Shown piece by piece: positions 16,162 to 25,326 of a stretch of 64,000 nt of DNA. The position numbers were made by a program, and so were the translations under genes. Under the pieces are notes generated by a model that saw nothing but the letters and a program-made list of their open reading frames with translations, made no database searches and had not been told where the DNA came from. Each line of letters begins with the position of its first letter. Positions within the stretch are counted from its first letter, which is position 1. Location: the NCBI RefSeq assembly GCF_030161115.1, contig NZ_BSPQ01000016.1:154715-218714 (forward strand), read 5' to 3'. Source of the stretch: Psychromonas marina. Its GTDB lineage: Bacteria > Pseudomonadota > Gammaproteobacteria > Enterobacterales > Psychromonadaceae.

Positions 16162-16276
16162 GTGTTGTAGCTAAGTAATATTGGCCATTCGTTTGTAGGT
16201 TTCTAAATTGCTTTGGGGCGTTTTCGATTTAGCTTTCTAGGGCGCAAAGGGGCACGAAGCGACTTAGAAAATATTG
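16162..16276 (+). repeat. Cargo-boundary repeat, copy 6 (double hairpin)
   Basis: Box A GTTGTAGCTAAGTAATATTGGCCA, then two hairpins in tandem. The first is CTAAATTG and CGATTTAG around TTTGGGGCG; the second is CTTTCTAGGGCGC and GCGACTTAGAAA around AAAGGGGCACGAA. It lies 90 bp before the 546-aa membrane gene. Confidence 0.85.
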
Positions 16277-16365
16277 AACTTTTTACTCTAAACGAGCTGC
16301 TAGAATCGCTTAGCCATTACATACAGAGTAATATACTTATAAATTAAGTCTTTAAGGTAATTTGA

Positions 16366-18006
16366 ATGTGTACTCAAGAACTATTAGGCATGTGCTTTGT
16401 CCCAGCAGGAAGCTCTTCAAATTCTATATTCGGATTTTCATCCTTTATATCCGCTCTAGCACTACTGTTTGTTGTTTACACGATTACAGGGGAACGTTAT
16501 AAATTTAGAATCGCAATAGCACCATTACCACTCTACAAAACATCGTTTTACTTGATCCCCTTTATTGGTATCGGAGTTCTAATCTCTGAACTATGGGTCA
16601 ATCTAGGCTTGTTAACCCCTAGTTTCAACTTGAGCCAAAGTATGTGGCAAGCCATCTTTTCTTTGATTTTTCTTATGATTATTACTTTATGGGCTTATTT
16701 TGGTTTTATATCCCCCCCTAAATTTGGGAAAAACAACTACAAACCGTTCATGCAGCAATTATATGTGAGAATACTACAAGGAAATGAAGATGTTCTTAGG
16801 GAAGTAGCCTCTGAAATAACTCCATCGATTAAAAATATAATTGCTCACGCATCAGGTGATATGGGGGAATGTAAGGATTATGCTCATGACATAATACTAC
16901 TTATAGGAAACAAACGGTTTTGCGAGATTGTTGCGGAATATCATCCGAATTTAATAATTGAAGTATATGAAAGCCTAACAGTAGAAAATATCGAGAAATT
17001 ACCATTTCGTCAATTTACGATAAACACTGCAACGGCAGCAATACTTAACTCGAATTCGCTCTTACATCATGAAGGAGACGGTTTCTGCTCAGGGCTTATT
17101 GGGTATATAAAACCTTTAAGCATGGCTATGTTTGGAGACATTAAGAAGCTCGATTGCTTAAATCAACAATTTGCCTCCCCTTTAGATGCTGATTTGCTAC
17201 TATTCACCCTTAAAAATAAACAATTTCAAGTGTACTGTAATTCAACTCTAACGGCTATTGAGTCATATTTAAACGCAAATGAATGGTGGCGACACTCTTA
17301 TGCAATAAACAATGCTTTCCATAAAATAAAAGACAACAGTATATACCTACATGAAATCAACCATAACCCCACTAATTACTATAACCTTGAGTGTTATCAG
17401 AATTTTCGAGTAGCTGTAAAGTTTGTCGTATCGGTAATTGAATTATTAGAGAAACATCCTTCTGTCGCGGATTTCACTCCACACAAACTACGAAAAAGCA
17501 AAGCGGAAAGATACCAATCAATTGATTTGTATGACTTAGTAGCAGAGTTGATGTTTGAACTCACATTTGCAGCAGCAACTATTAATGTAGATAAGGACAC
17601 ATGTTGGTCAATTCATCATAACTCCTGTTGGGGGGAATTTGTTAATCATAGGCACAGTAAAGTCAATTACTATATTCTCAAAAAATATTATCGATTGATG
17701 TACGATGAAGTCAAGCGGATGGAAAAGTTACCCAATTTCAAGTCAGCTAAAATTCTAGGCTTTTGCTTAAATATATTCGGTGTAAAAACTCCCTCTAAAG
17801 CGGACTACGGGAAAGAATATTATTCGTTAAGAAAAGTGATTATTCATTGGACGATCCATAACTACGAAAGTATCAGAAAAGAGTATGCTAGAGTTGCAGA
17901 AGCTTGCTTAGTGGGTGGTATAACATACGAAGACAAAAAACTGACTAAAACATATGGTTTGGGTATTCGAGATGAAGCAACAAAAGAGGTTTTAGAGCTA
18001 AAATGA
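16366..18006 (+). CDS. Large membrane protein of unknown function
   Basis: A 546-aa protein with three membrane segments in the first ~125 residues (about 23-43, 62-82 and 100-123), followed by a ~420-residue soluble helical domain with many His, Tyr and Asn residues and no motif I recognise. Boundary repeat copy 6 ends 90 bp before it, and copy 7 begins right at its stop codon, so it is a one-gene cargo module. The codon use is AT-rich. Membrane-anchored single-gene modules in such islands are often defence effectors, but there is no direct evidence here. Confidence 0.72.
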   Translation: MCTQELLGMCFVPAGSSSNSIFGFSSFISALALLFVVYTITGERYKFRIAIAPLPLYKTSFYLIPFIGIGVLISELWVNLGLLTPSFNLSQSMWQAIFSLIFLMIITLWAYFGFISPPKFGKNNYKPFMQQLYVRILQGNEDVLREVASEITPSIKNIIAHASGDMGECKDYAHDIILLIGNKRFCEIVAEYHPNLIIEVYESLTVENIEKLPFRQFTINTATAAILNSNSLLHHEGDGFCSGLIGYIKPLSMAMFGDIKKLDCLNQQFASPLDADLLLFTLKNKQFQVYCNSTLTAIESYLNANEWWRHSYAINNAFHKIKDNSIYLHEINHNPTNYYNLECYQNFRVAVKFVVSVIELLEKHPSVADFTPHKLRKSKAERYQSIDLYDLVAELMFELTFAAATINVDKDTCWSIHHNSCWGEFVNHRHSKVNYYILKKYYRLMYDEVKRMEKLPNFKSAKILGFCLNIFGVKTPSKADYGKEYYSLRKVIIHWTIHNYESIRKEYARVAEACLVGGITYEDKKLTKTYGLGIRDEATKEVLELK

Positions 18007-18104
18007 CATTGTTGTGACTAAGTAATTCAGGCCACTAATTTAAAGTCACATGGAGTATTTACCTAAGTCGCTATGGGGGCGAAAGCGAGATAGCCTCACA
18101 AACC
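18007..18104 (+). repeat. Cargo-boundary repeat, copy 7
   Basis: Box A GTTGTGACTAAGTAATTCAGGCCA begins a few bases after the stop codon of the membrane gene. The hairpin part is CTAAGTCGCTATGGGGGCGAAAGCGAGATAG. The sequence then changes; to 18268 I see only a CACATCTT/AAGATGTG inverted repeat at about 18164-18202. This copy marks the border between cargo and the recombinase operon. Confidence 0.75.
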
Positions 18105-18268
18105 TATTTCCACATTCGAGAACATGGTTTAGATAAATATACACAAAGGTCGCTCAACTACAGGCACATCTTGCTACGCAAGAACGCAGAATAAGATGTG
18201 GACAGCGCTTCGCGTTGACACACAACTTATTTCCGCTTGCACCCGTAGTCACTCCCTAAAGTTATAAA

Positions 18269-20443
18269 TTATTTTTTGTTTTTTAAAAGATCAACCAAAT
18301 AGCTATTACGTTTGTGAGAGTTACTTGGCTGTTTTGTGATCTCATTGAAGTCTTGTTGTGAACCCACGATATGAATTTCGCTCTCAGCCCTAGTAATAGC
18401 GGTATAAAGCCACGCTCTATCAACTATCATACCTTTTTGTAACGCTATAATAATGCGTGGAAACTGTGATCCTTGCGCTTTGTGGAGCGTAATGCAGTAA
18501 CCCAATTCCATACAGTCCAATACAGCCTGCGTAACTTCAACATCATCACCGGTATCCAGAACAACAGAGCCATAGCTTTCGCCAACGGATTCAACTGATG
18601 ACAACACACCCAATGAGCCGTTTTGAATGCCTTTATCATAATTGTTTTGTGTGAATAGAATAACGTCACCCTTACGTAGGTCACGGAAAAACTTTTCACC
18701 ATGCAACTCAAACTCAAGTCTTTGCCCATTGAGGTTTGTTGCGTTTTGAGTCAACTTGTTAATGTCTGCAACCATTACCTTTGTAGCTCCCATTATACGG
18801 CTATCATCAGGGGAGGCTTGGAATAGCGTTGTACAAGTTTGAGCAATTTCATTTTTCTGTGTTTCATGAAAAGTAATCGATCCAGTACTAATATTTTCAG
18901 GAACAATCCCTGCGTTAATTAACTTTGAATATTCAGGTATTCCTGTTGATCCGTCTTGTCGTTTAACAATGTCTAACATGGTATTTGCGATGACCTTTGA
19001 CTCAACGATATCTGATAACACTTTGCCACAGCCGATAGGTGGTAATTGGTCTGGATCACCAGTGAATATAATGTGTGTAGAGGGATGCAAATGGATCACC
19101 AATCGGTACATGGTCGGCAGATCAATCATTGAAGCTTCATCGATGACTAACAGGTTTTTAGGTTGTTCATTGCTTGGTTCAATGACTTCCTTACGTAGTA
19201 AGGCCGCAATCGTCATTGTTTTGAATCCAGTCGATTCGTGTAAACGCATAGCCGCTCGGCCTGATAGTGCTACCGCGTGGATCTCATAGCCTAATTGATG
19301 GTAAGCCCGAAGTGCGGTTCTTAATACAGTTGTTTTGCCCGTTCCTGCACCGCCTGTAATACAAGCTACCGCATTGTCTAAAGCAGTCATTACAGCTTCG
19401 CTTTGGCGCTCAGTTAACTCATAGGGCAATTCATCAGCCGCAGACAAATAGGCCGAATTTGCATGCTCATCATATAAGTTTTTTTGCTCAGCAAGTGCTA
19501 ATAGCCGTTTTGCTACCACAGATTCCATCAGTAGCTGAGCTGTTGGGTGGTATGTGCCTGTCTCGCCATTTACAATGAATTGTGCCTTTTGATGTCCAGC
19601 CACAAATGCTTGGTTTGTCAGTTCGGCATTACCAAGAAGCTTCTTAACGGTTGGTTTAATGGCGTTCTGAGTGGTGTAAGTATGGCCTTTTTCAATCTCT
19701 TTTCGGATTGCCATTTCTAGTGCTGCACTGAGTCTTCTTGGATCATCCTGTGTAACATCGCTCTTAAAATCCGTTGTCTTAATGATATCGTCAATGGCGC
19801 TGAATGACAGGCCAAAGCCAATCAGTGCGTAGGGATTACCCTTGATAACGTCTATGGAGGCTTCGCCATGATGTTTAAGTAGCCGTTGCTGTACACTGGC
19901 TGGGATTTTGTGCTCACTCATCCAGTTGCAGTACGCCAGATTCTTATACTTGGCGTAGCCTTTAAAGATCGCTTCTATTGAGCCTTCATTTAGAATCGAT
20001 GTCAGGCATTCTCTGGATTCAGGCGTATCTTTTCTCAAGGTGGCATGAAAGTCTTTACCTAGGAACTGCCAGAGCGCTCTGGCTTTGCTTTCACCAATCC
20101 CTTTGAACTCACTTTCCCTTGCGATAAAGCGTATCAGTTGCTCACCTGTTTCGGGTAAGGCACATTCAATATGCTCTGGTGATTCATAGGTGTGTTGCTG
20201 CATTACATAATCGCCAGTTTCGACATCTTTAATTTGGCGAGTGCCTTTGACTGACCAATGCTGACCTATCGTGGGTTGAATGAGGATGCTATCAGGGTTA
20301 GCTTTGATGGTGACATAATATTTGCCATTATTGGTTTTGTAGGAGTCTAGTGCCAGTGGCACACCGCTGAATATTACCAATTTATTTGAGCGATAAGGGA
20401 TACTCGTAACGCGCATTTTGTCTTCATTCAAAACGGGATTCAT
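18269..20443 (-). CDS. RecD2/TraA-like SF1B helicase
   Basis: A 724-aa helicase. The order is an N-terminal OB-like segment (residues ~10-95), helix-hairpin-helix region (IARESEFKGIGESKARALW), then motor domains with Walker A GGAGTGKTT (~365), Walker B VIDEAS, GDPDQLPPIGCG and the C-terminal motifs ITLHKAQGSQ and WLYTAITRAE typical of RecD2. It probably unwinds DNA 5' to 3' and may process the single-stranded or circular intermediate of the element. Its ATG overlaps the stop of the upstream gene (ATGA type), making it the last gene of the six-gene operon. A decayed copy of its N-terminus lies at 2703-2933. Confidence 0.9.
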   Translation of the reverse strand: MNPVLNEDKMRVTSIPYRSNKLVIFSGVPLALDSYKTNNGKYYVTIKANPDSILIQPTIGQHWSVKGTRQIKDVETGDYVMQQHTYESPEHIECALPETGEQLIRFIARESEFKGIGESKARALWQFLGKDFHATLRKDTPESRECLTSILNEGSIEAIFKGYAKYKNLAYCNWMSEHKIPASVQQRLLKHHGEASIDVIKGNPYALIGFGLSFSAIDDIIKTTDFKSDVTQDDPRRLSAALEMAIRKEIEKGHTYTTQNAIKPTVKKLLGNAELTNQAFVAGHQKAQFIVNGETGTYHPTAQLLMESVVAKRLLALAEQKNLYDEHANSAYLSAADELPYELTERQSEAVMTALDNAVACITGGAGTGKTTVLRTALRAYHQLGYEIHAVALSGRAAMRLHESTGFKTMTIAALLRKEVIEPSNEQPKNLLVIDEASMIDLPTMYRLVIHLHPSTHIIFTGDPDQLPPIGCGKVLSDIVESKVIANTMLDIVKRQDGSTGIPEYSKLINAGIVPENISTGSITFHETQKNEIAQTCTTLFQASPDDSRIMGATKVMVADINKLTQNATNLNGQRLEFELHGEKFFRDLRKGDVILFTQNNYDKGIQNGSLGVLSSVESVGESYGSVVLDTGDDVEVTQAVLDCMELGYCITLHKAQGSQFPRIIIALQKGMIVDRAWLYTAITRAESEIHIVGSQQDFNEITKQPSNSHKRNSYLVDLLKNKK

Positions 20444-20877
20444 CGTGGCATCAACCCCATTTCAGATAGAGTTTCAGATAGTTCACCAAAGCGTTCAAGT
20501 CGCTTTTCAAGCTCTTTTACCTTGGCTCTCAATTCAATGTTCTCTACCTCTAATGACGACACCCGCTTTGAATCTAATAACTTACGATTTGTCGTGCTGT
20601 CGTAGGCTTTAGGTTTATTTGCATTCTTCTTGGCAGTATCAGTTAAAGGAGGAAGTATACCTTTGTCTCGTAGTTCATCTTCTAATGCCTTGAGTGTTTT
20701 TTTGAGGGCTGGGTTTTGATTTAGGGCTGATTTTCCACAGCCGATGCTTTTTGCCACTTCGATGCGGTTAAGCTGACCTCTGAACACGATTTGTTTAAAG
20801 TCATCATCCGTCTGTGTCGCTTTCCATACCTCAAATGCCTCAAGATTTTGCTGCGCTTTTTGTTGACCACTTGCCAT
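20440..20877 (-). CDS. Small HTH/coiled-coil protein of the recombinase operon
   Basis: A 145-aa basic protein. Residues ~25-50 look like a helix-turn-helix (RGQLNRIEVAKSIGCGKSAL) and 90-135 form a coiled coil (SLEVENIELRAKVKELEKRL). It overlaps the helicase gene by 4 bp. Small coiled-coil accessory proteins of similar design (TnpC of Tn554) direct the orientation or efficiency of multi-recombinase transposons. That role is inferred here from structure and position. Confidence 0.7.
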   Translation of the reverse strand: MASGQQKAQQNLEAFEVWKATQTDDDFKQIVFRGQLNRIEVAKSIGCGKSALNQNPALKKTLKALEDELRDKGILPPLTDTAKKNANKPKAYDSTTNRKLLDSKRVSSLEVENIELRAKVKELEKRLERFGELSETLSEMGLMPR

Positions 20878-20935
20878 TATTAGACCTCTTGCTATTTCCT
20901 GATTTGCGGTTTAGTACGTTATAAGTTGTTGGATT

Positions 20936-21358
20936 TTACTTATTGCTGCGCTTAACGTCTTGTAATGTCTTTTGAAACACATCCATGACACTTGGGTTAG
21001 CTTTGCCAATGCTGGATAGTTTTTGAATGAAAGCTTGAAGCTTTCCAATTTCTGATTGTGCCACTGCAAGCTGCGCTTCCAGTTGGATTACCTTCTCAGC
21101 TAAATCCACATCTTTTTGTAAGTAAGCAATAAGCTCTTTGTTGTCAGGTGCAACAGGTTTTCCTCTTAATACTTGCTTTTTTTCCTTAAACTCATGCTTG
21201 ATATTCGCGTATTTATCGAGCGTCTGTCGAGTTGTCGTAATGCCTAAACTGGATTCCACTTTTGTAATGAGCAAATCCCAAGTTAACTTACCTTCCCAGC
21301 TTCTAATAAGGGCTTGGATGGAAATTTGCTGGTCTGTTTCTAATGATTTAATTGCCAT
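20936..21358 (-). CDS. gmtX: GmtX-like accessory protein
   Basis: A 140-aa protein with an N-terminal HTH-like region (SWEGKLTWDLLITKVESS, TRQTLDKYANIK) and a coiled coil at about 75-110. Its position, 9 bp after the 771-aa recombinase gene, and its design match the small fourth core gene of GMT/SE elements. I recall this family as GmtX, but the name rests on memory and synteny, not a search. Confidence 0.62.
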   Translation of the reverse strand: MAIKSLETDQQISIQALIRSWEGKLTWDLLITKVESSLGITTTRQTLDKYANIKHEFKEKKQVLRGKPVAPDNKELIAYLQKDVDLAEKVIQLEAQLAVAQSEIGKLQAFIQKLSSIGKANPSVMDVFQKTLQDVKRSNK

Positions 21359-21367
21359 GTTATTCCC

Positions 21368-23683
21368 CTAAAGTGAGCCTAAGAAGCCCAAGAAGTTATT
21401 CGTAGCTTCATCTTTGCTTTTATCCTTATTTGCCTCTATCGCAGCTTGAAGGGCCTGCTCAGCATTAGGGAGTGCCAACTTTCGTTCTTCTACGGTTTTT
21501 GTGTCTAAATTGGTGATCCTCATGCTGTTTGAGCGAGTTAGAAATCGCACCATACTGCCTTCTTCTATAGTGTCATCGGACAGCACTTCAATCAGTTTTT
21601 TTAGCATACATGTATTGCGATAATGGGTTCTGTACCACTCCTGCATCCCTTTACTTGTCTCGAAGTTAATAGCCTCTTGCACATTTCCAAGGTTATGAGT
21701 TTGCACCTTTAAATCCTTCTGCAACAAGTCTATGGCATCACTATCATGTGCTACATGGCAAGATGATGGGCATAGCGTACATTGCGTTTCAAACTCCGTC
21801 ATATAAGTGCAGGGTGAGAGGGCTAAATTCTGAGTGCAAAATCCTGATTCGTGAACAAAGGTCGGTGTTTCATTGTCGATAGCCTCGTTATATTGATTCA
21901 TGGTCGCAAGACGACGACTTACCTTTTCTTCGACATTGCTTGCTAGCTCATTAGAGAACGAAATATCACAAATCACAGAAGCGTTCTGTGCATCCGTTGT
22001 ATGGATGTATGTCAGCGTTTGCTCTGCGCTCTTTCGACCTGAGAGCATGGAAATGAGATGGTGAGGAAGTCCTTTTTTCGCAAGGTAATCATTTTGCCAA
22101 TGACGTAATTGGTGTGGCTTGAGCAAAAAGCTTGATGAAAAACCGTGTCGCTCAAAGATGGAGGGTCTAGTTTTAGCTACTTTTATTAAATCGTCAGAGA
22201 ATAAAAAACTTAGCGAGCTAATGGGGGCTAAAAGGAAAGGGTTTTTGACTCTGCCACTAAGCTGCTTTTCGGTGTAAGCAAATAATGCGTTATCAAAGTC
22301 CGCATATTTACTTTGGCTCTTATTGTAACCCTTTAGTTGGTATTGATTCTTTTCGATGATGAAATTCTGAAACTCAGCCACAGTGAGTTCTTGCTTGCCT
22401 CCTGTATAATTACTGTACTGTGCTGGGATAGCGAGACTACAACCTGTAAGCATATAAGTATAAGGGCAATGACTCTTAAAGCTCAGTGTATCGAACGCTT
22501 CAAGCTGTGCGATGGGTTTGATGAATTTGGCGGGGCCCTTACCTTTTTTACGCTTAGCCCCTTTTGTAGTCGGTGTAACTCGAGCATATTTGTCGCTATC
22601 GTCAAAAAGACCTAGCAGTAAACCAAGATGCAAAAGGTTTGTTGATTTATTCATCGAAGGTCTAATGAGTGCGAGATTTTCGTCGCTAGGTTTAAATTCA
22701 CCCAGCACTTCCTTTAAGGTGCGTGCTGGCTTTCGATAAAATCGTGCTAATGCTCTTGTTGGCTCAGTCGCAAGGATGGTGTAGTGCATTGCTCTATCTA
22801 GGCTGTCAACCATTTCTGCATTAATGTGATTTTGATTATCCTTATAGCCCTTTGAGCCTCGCCAGTTTAGGTAGTGAACGGTTTTTTCTTGCCCCTCAAC
22901 AACTTGTGTATGGCGCTGTATGCGCTGTGGTGTGAGAAGCACTTGCTCTGCACCGATTCGATTAGGCGAGGCCATTCCAAGCGCTGTCATGGTGCAAATA
23001 AAGCTGTCTCGTTGGTTTTGTGTAGAGGATAAAAGCGGTTGCCAAGCATCAATATTTTCTTTGTTATCATCCTGATAGGGTGGAATTACATCATAGAAGA
23101 TAGCTCCGAGCGCTAGTAACGCCGTTTCGGAAGGCAGTTTTTTTTGTTCCGCATCCAGCGCATCATCGCCACTCTTACTTCGCGTTGAATCGGCTGGGGT
23201 GCTAATATAGGGCTGACAGCTTTTTGCCAGCATTTTGTGTTCATGTAGCCAGTCGATGAAACTTTGTAGACTAGCGGAATTTTTCATCGAATCAATGGCG
23301 TGTTGAATTTCATCAAGGGTAGCCGTGGCGACATTTTTATCGAGGTGACAAAGGAAATATCTTGCCGTCGTTATTTTACTTTGTTTGTTCGCTTTCGAGA
23401 CTCCTTCATTTAACAGATCAAGCATATAGGCGAATAATAGATCGTGTGTCTCTGGCTTTAATCGGTCATCGTCCGTGAAGTGTGTACCTATACTGGGCTT
23501 ATTTCTGTTTAGATTGCAAAACAAAGTATTGATGTGCTTATTGTCACTGTCGGTGAAAGTTACAGCAATATCATTCCATGATGCATGCTCTCCTTGAGCG
23601 TTGGTAAACCCAATGAGTGGCTGCGCTTGCTTTTTGGCAACGTAAGCACGTTGGTTATCAACATAACGGTTAATTATACTCAT
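21368..23683 (-). CDS. gmtZ: Large tyrosine recombinase with C-terminal Cys cluster (GmtZ-like)
   Basis: A 771-aa integrase-type protein. The catalytic core lies in the middle to C-terminal half: Arg in SPNRIGAEQ, Lys in RGSKGYKD, the HQLRHW box (His-x-x-Arg-His), SGRKS where the second His is Arg, and Tyr in LTYIHTT. Beyond this is a cysteine-rich stretch (CTQNLALSPC, then CTLCPSSCHVAHD) that probably binds zinc. The start is 2 bp after the stop of the upstream recombinase. It is the third recombinase of the set; the substituted His means that its own strand cleavage activity is uncertain. Confidence 0.75.
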   Translation of the reverse strand: MSIINRYVDNQRAYVAKKQAQPLIGFTNAQGEHASWNDIAVTFTDSDNKHINTLFCNLNRNKPSIGTHFTDDDRLKPETHDLLFAYMLDLLNEGVSKANKQSKITTARYFLCHLDKNVATATLDEIQHAIDSMKNSASLQSFIDWLHEHKMLAKSCQPYISTPADSTRSKSGDDALDAEQKKLPSETALLALGAIFYDVIPPYQDDNKENIDAWQPLLSSTQNQRDSFICTMTALGMASPNRIGAEQVLLTPQRIQRHTQVVEGQEKTVHYLNWRGSKGYKDNQNHINAEMVDSLDRAMHYTILATEPTRALARFYRKPARTLKEVLGEFKPSDENLALIRPSMNKSTNLLHLGLLLGLFDDSDKYARVTPTTKGAKRKKGKGPAKFIKPIAQLEAFDTLSFKSHCPYTYMLTGCSLAIPAQYSNYTGGKQELTVAEFQNFIIEKNQYQLKGYNKSQSKYADFDNALFAYTEKQLSGRVKNPFLLAPISSLSFLFSDDLIKVAKTRPSIFERHGFSSSFLLKPHQLRHWQNDYLAKKGLPHHLISMLSGRKSAEQTLTYIHTTDAQNASVICDISFSNELASNVEEKVSRRLATMNQYNEAIDNETPTFVHESGFCTQNLALSPCTYMTEFETQCTLCPSSCHVAHDSDAIDLLQKDLKVQTHNLGNVQEAINFETSKGMQEWYRTHYRNTCMLKKLIEVLSDDTIEEGSMVRFLTRSNSMRITNLDTKTVEERKLALPNAEQALQAAIEANKDKSKDEATNNFLGFLGSL

Positions 23684-23685
23684 GT

Positions 23686-25326
23686 TTATCCTCCAACTTT
23701 GATTGTTTTTCGCTCTTCACACACAGCTATCGTCACTCTGATATAGAGAATGATAGTACGCAGTCGCTTAACGGTGGCTGGATGGCCTGATTGACTATTT
23801 ATAGCCAGTTTACGCTCTGCTTTATCTAAATATTGCTGATGATTTGCGGTTTCTAGAGGGCGAAAATTATCACAAGGGTAGCACCCCATTGGCGCAGCCC
23901 CTTTTGACTGGCAACTTGAACAGTTGGCTGGGTTGAGCTTGTGCCCCATCTCTTCATCAAAAGGGCTTTTGATTTTGAAATTGGGGTGTTGCTGTAATTT
24001 TTCTGAGGATGTGCTATCAAATCGCTGTATCACACTGTTACCGGCAAAGGCTTCGTCAATTTTAACTCGCTCAGGGGTTTTTAAATCAAGGTACGGTAGT
24101 ATTGCTTCTACCGTAACGCCAGTAATCGCAGCAATTTTCGCAGGGCTTAACCCCATCCAAGCCGCAAGGGTCAGCTGGGTGTGTCGCCAGCGGTTATTTT
24201 TAAAAGTAAGGGGCTTATGTGTAATACGGTCACTTTTTACATTTAATTTTTTATTGAACAAGTAAGTGATATTCTGTGCAAAGCTGACAGCAGATAGATG
24301 AAAAGACTCTGATGTATCGCTTACGGACTGAAAAAAATTCTCTTTTGTATCAAATTTTGCCGAGAATAAGCTCTGGTCTGGAAACAAAGGGAGTCGTTGC
24401 ATCAACTCTTTTATCTCGCTCTCAGACAATGTAATGTCGTACTGACTTAATGAACCACAAAGATAGCTTTCATAAACTTGGTAATATTGAAGTAATAGCT
24501 CAGACAGGTCGGGCTCTAAGCGATGCGAACGCGATTCAGCATTAGTTCTAAACGTGCCTTCTTTGCCTTTAAAGGTTCGTAAATGTAATTGCTCCACATC
24601 AGAAAAGTGATGCTGTGTTAGAGGTTGCCAATCTCGGTTGCTTTCTTTGTGCGACTTAAACGCTTGACCGACACGCAATAGGTCACACCATTTTATTTTA
24701 ACCAGTTGCGTAGGTCTTCTTGTAATTGCGACCATCAACTGAGAACCCAACACATTTCTAAAGCGAGTAAAAGGTTTTGTCGTAACAAGCTCCTTATCAA
24801 GTGCATTGAGTGTTTCAATTCTTAGTGCTTCAAGGAGGTTGTCACGCTCAATTTCACTGTAAGCACCAGTCGTCTCATCAAGGATACCCTTCAAGGCACC
24901 TTTTCTGCCTAAATTATCATCTTTAACGATGTTATATAACGGTGTTAATAGGTGGCTATTGTACCCATTACTTCGTTTGCAGAGTGCGAATAGTGCGTTT
25001 CTTACCCCCTTTTTATAGACTGTGAGTGTTAACCACCACGCCTCGAAAGTTGCTGGATCTAAGTAATCGCAAATGGTTTTTAATGTGCTGATAAAGCCAT
25101 TTATAGAGTTATAAGCATAGTATTTAGCTGTGTGAGCGATAGTTAGTCGTAGGTCAAGAAACACATCCTTTTCCAATTTACTCATCCACTCTAGATAAAG
25201 TGTTTTCTTATAACCCATCGACCATTCATCAGAAAAAACATCAAACTCGTAACCCTCTTCCTTCGATTGAAAGGTTCTTTTTCCTGTGTAGCTGCTTTTT
25301 AATTTTTTAAGTTCAGTTTTGTTCAT
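23686..25326 (-). CDS. Degenerate tyrosine recombinase with zinc knuckle
   Basis: A 546-aa protein of recombinase fold with altered catalytic boxes. Arg is present in AITRRPTQL, but the second box reads NNRWRHT (first His replaced by Asn) and the third is ITGVTVEA with no His; a Tyr in LPYLDLK is in place. The C-terminus carries CSSCQ...CYPC, a four-cysteine zinc site. It is probably a DNA-binding or structural partner, not an independent nuclease-ligase. It overlaps the 443-aa gene by 4 bp. In GMT/SE elements a similar second gene (VPA1269-type, as I recall) lies in this place. Confidence 0.7.
   Translation of the reverse strand: MNKTELKKLKSSYTGKRTFQSKEEGYEFDVFSDEWSMGYKKTLYLEWMSKLEKDVFLDLRLTIAHTAKYYAYNSINGFISTLKTICDYLDPATFEAWWLTLTVYKKGVRNALFALCKRSNGYNSHLLTPLYNIVKDDNLGRKGALKGILDETTGAYSEIERDNLLEALRIETLNALDKELVTTKPFTRFRNVLGSQLMVAITRRPTQLVKIKWCDLLRVGQAFKSHKESNRDWQPLTQHHFSDVEQLHLRTFKGKEGTFRTNAESRSHRLEPDLSELLLQYYQVYESYLCGSLSQYDITLSESEIKELMQRLPLFPDQSLFSAKFDTKENFFQSVSDTSESFHLSAVSFAQNITYLFNKKLNVKSDRITHKPLTFKNNRWRHTQLTLAAWMGLSPAKIAAITGVTVEAILPYLDLKTPERVKIDEAFAGNSVIQRFDSTSSEKLQQHPNFKIKSPFDEEMGHKLNPANCSSCQSKGAAPMGCYPCDNFRPLETANHQQYLDKAERKLAINSQSGHPATVKRLRTIILYIRVTIAVCEERKTIKVGG

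Noticed and set aside
2625-18104. Island repeats as integron attC sites
   Set aside because: They lack the GTTRRRY/RYYYAAC core pair, and no integron integrase with its extra domain is seen.
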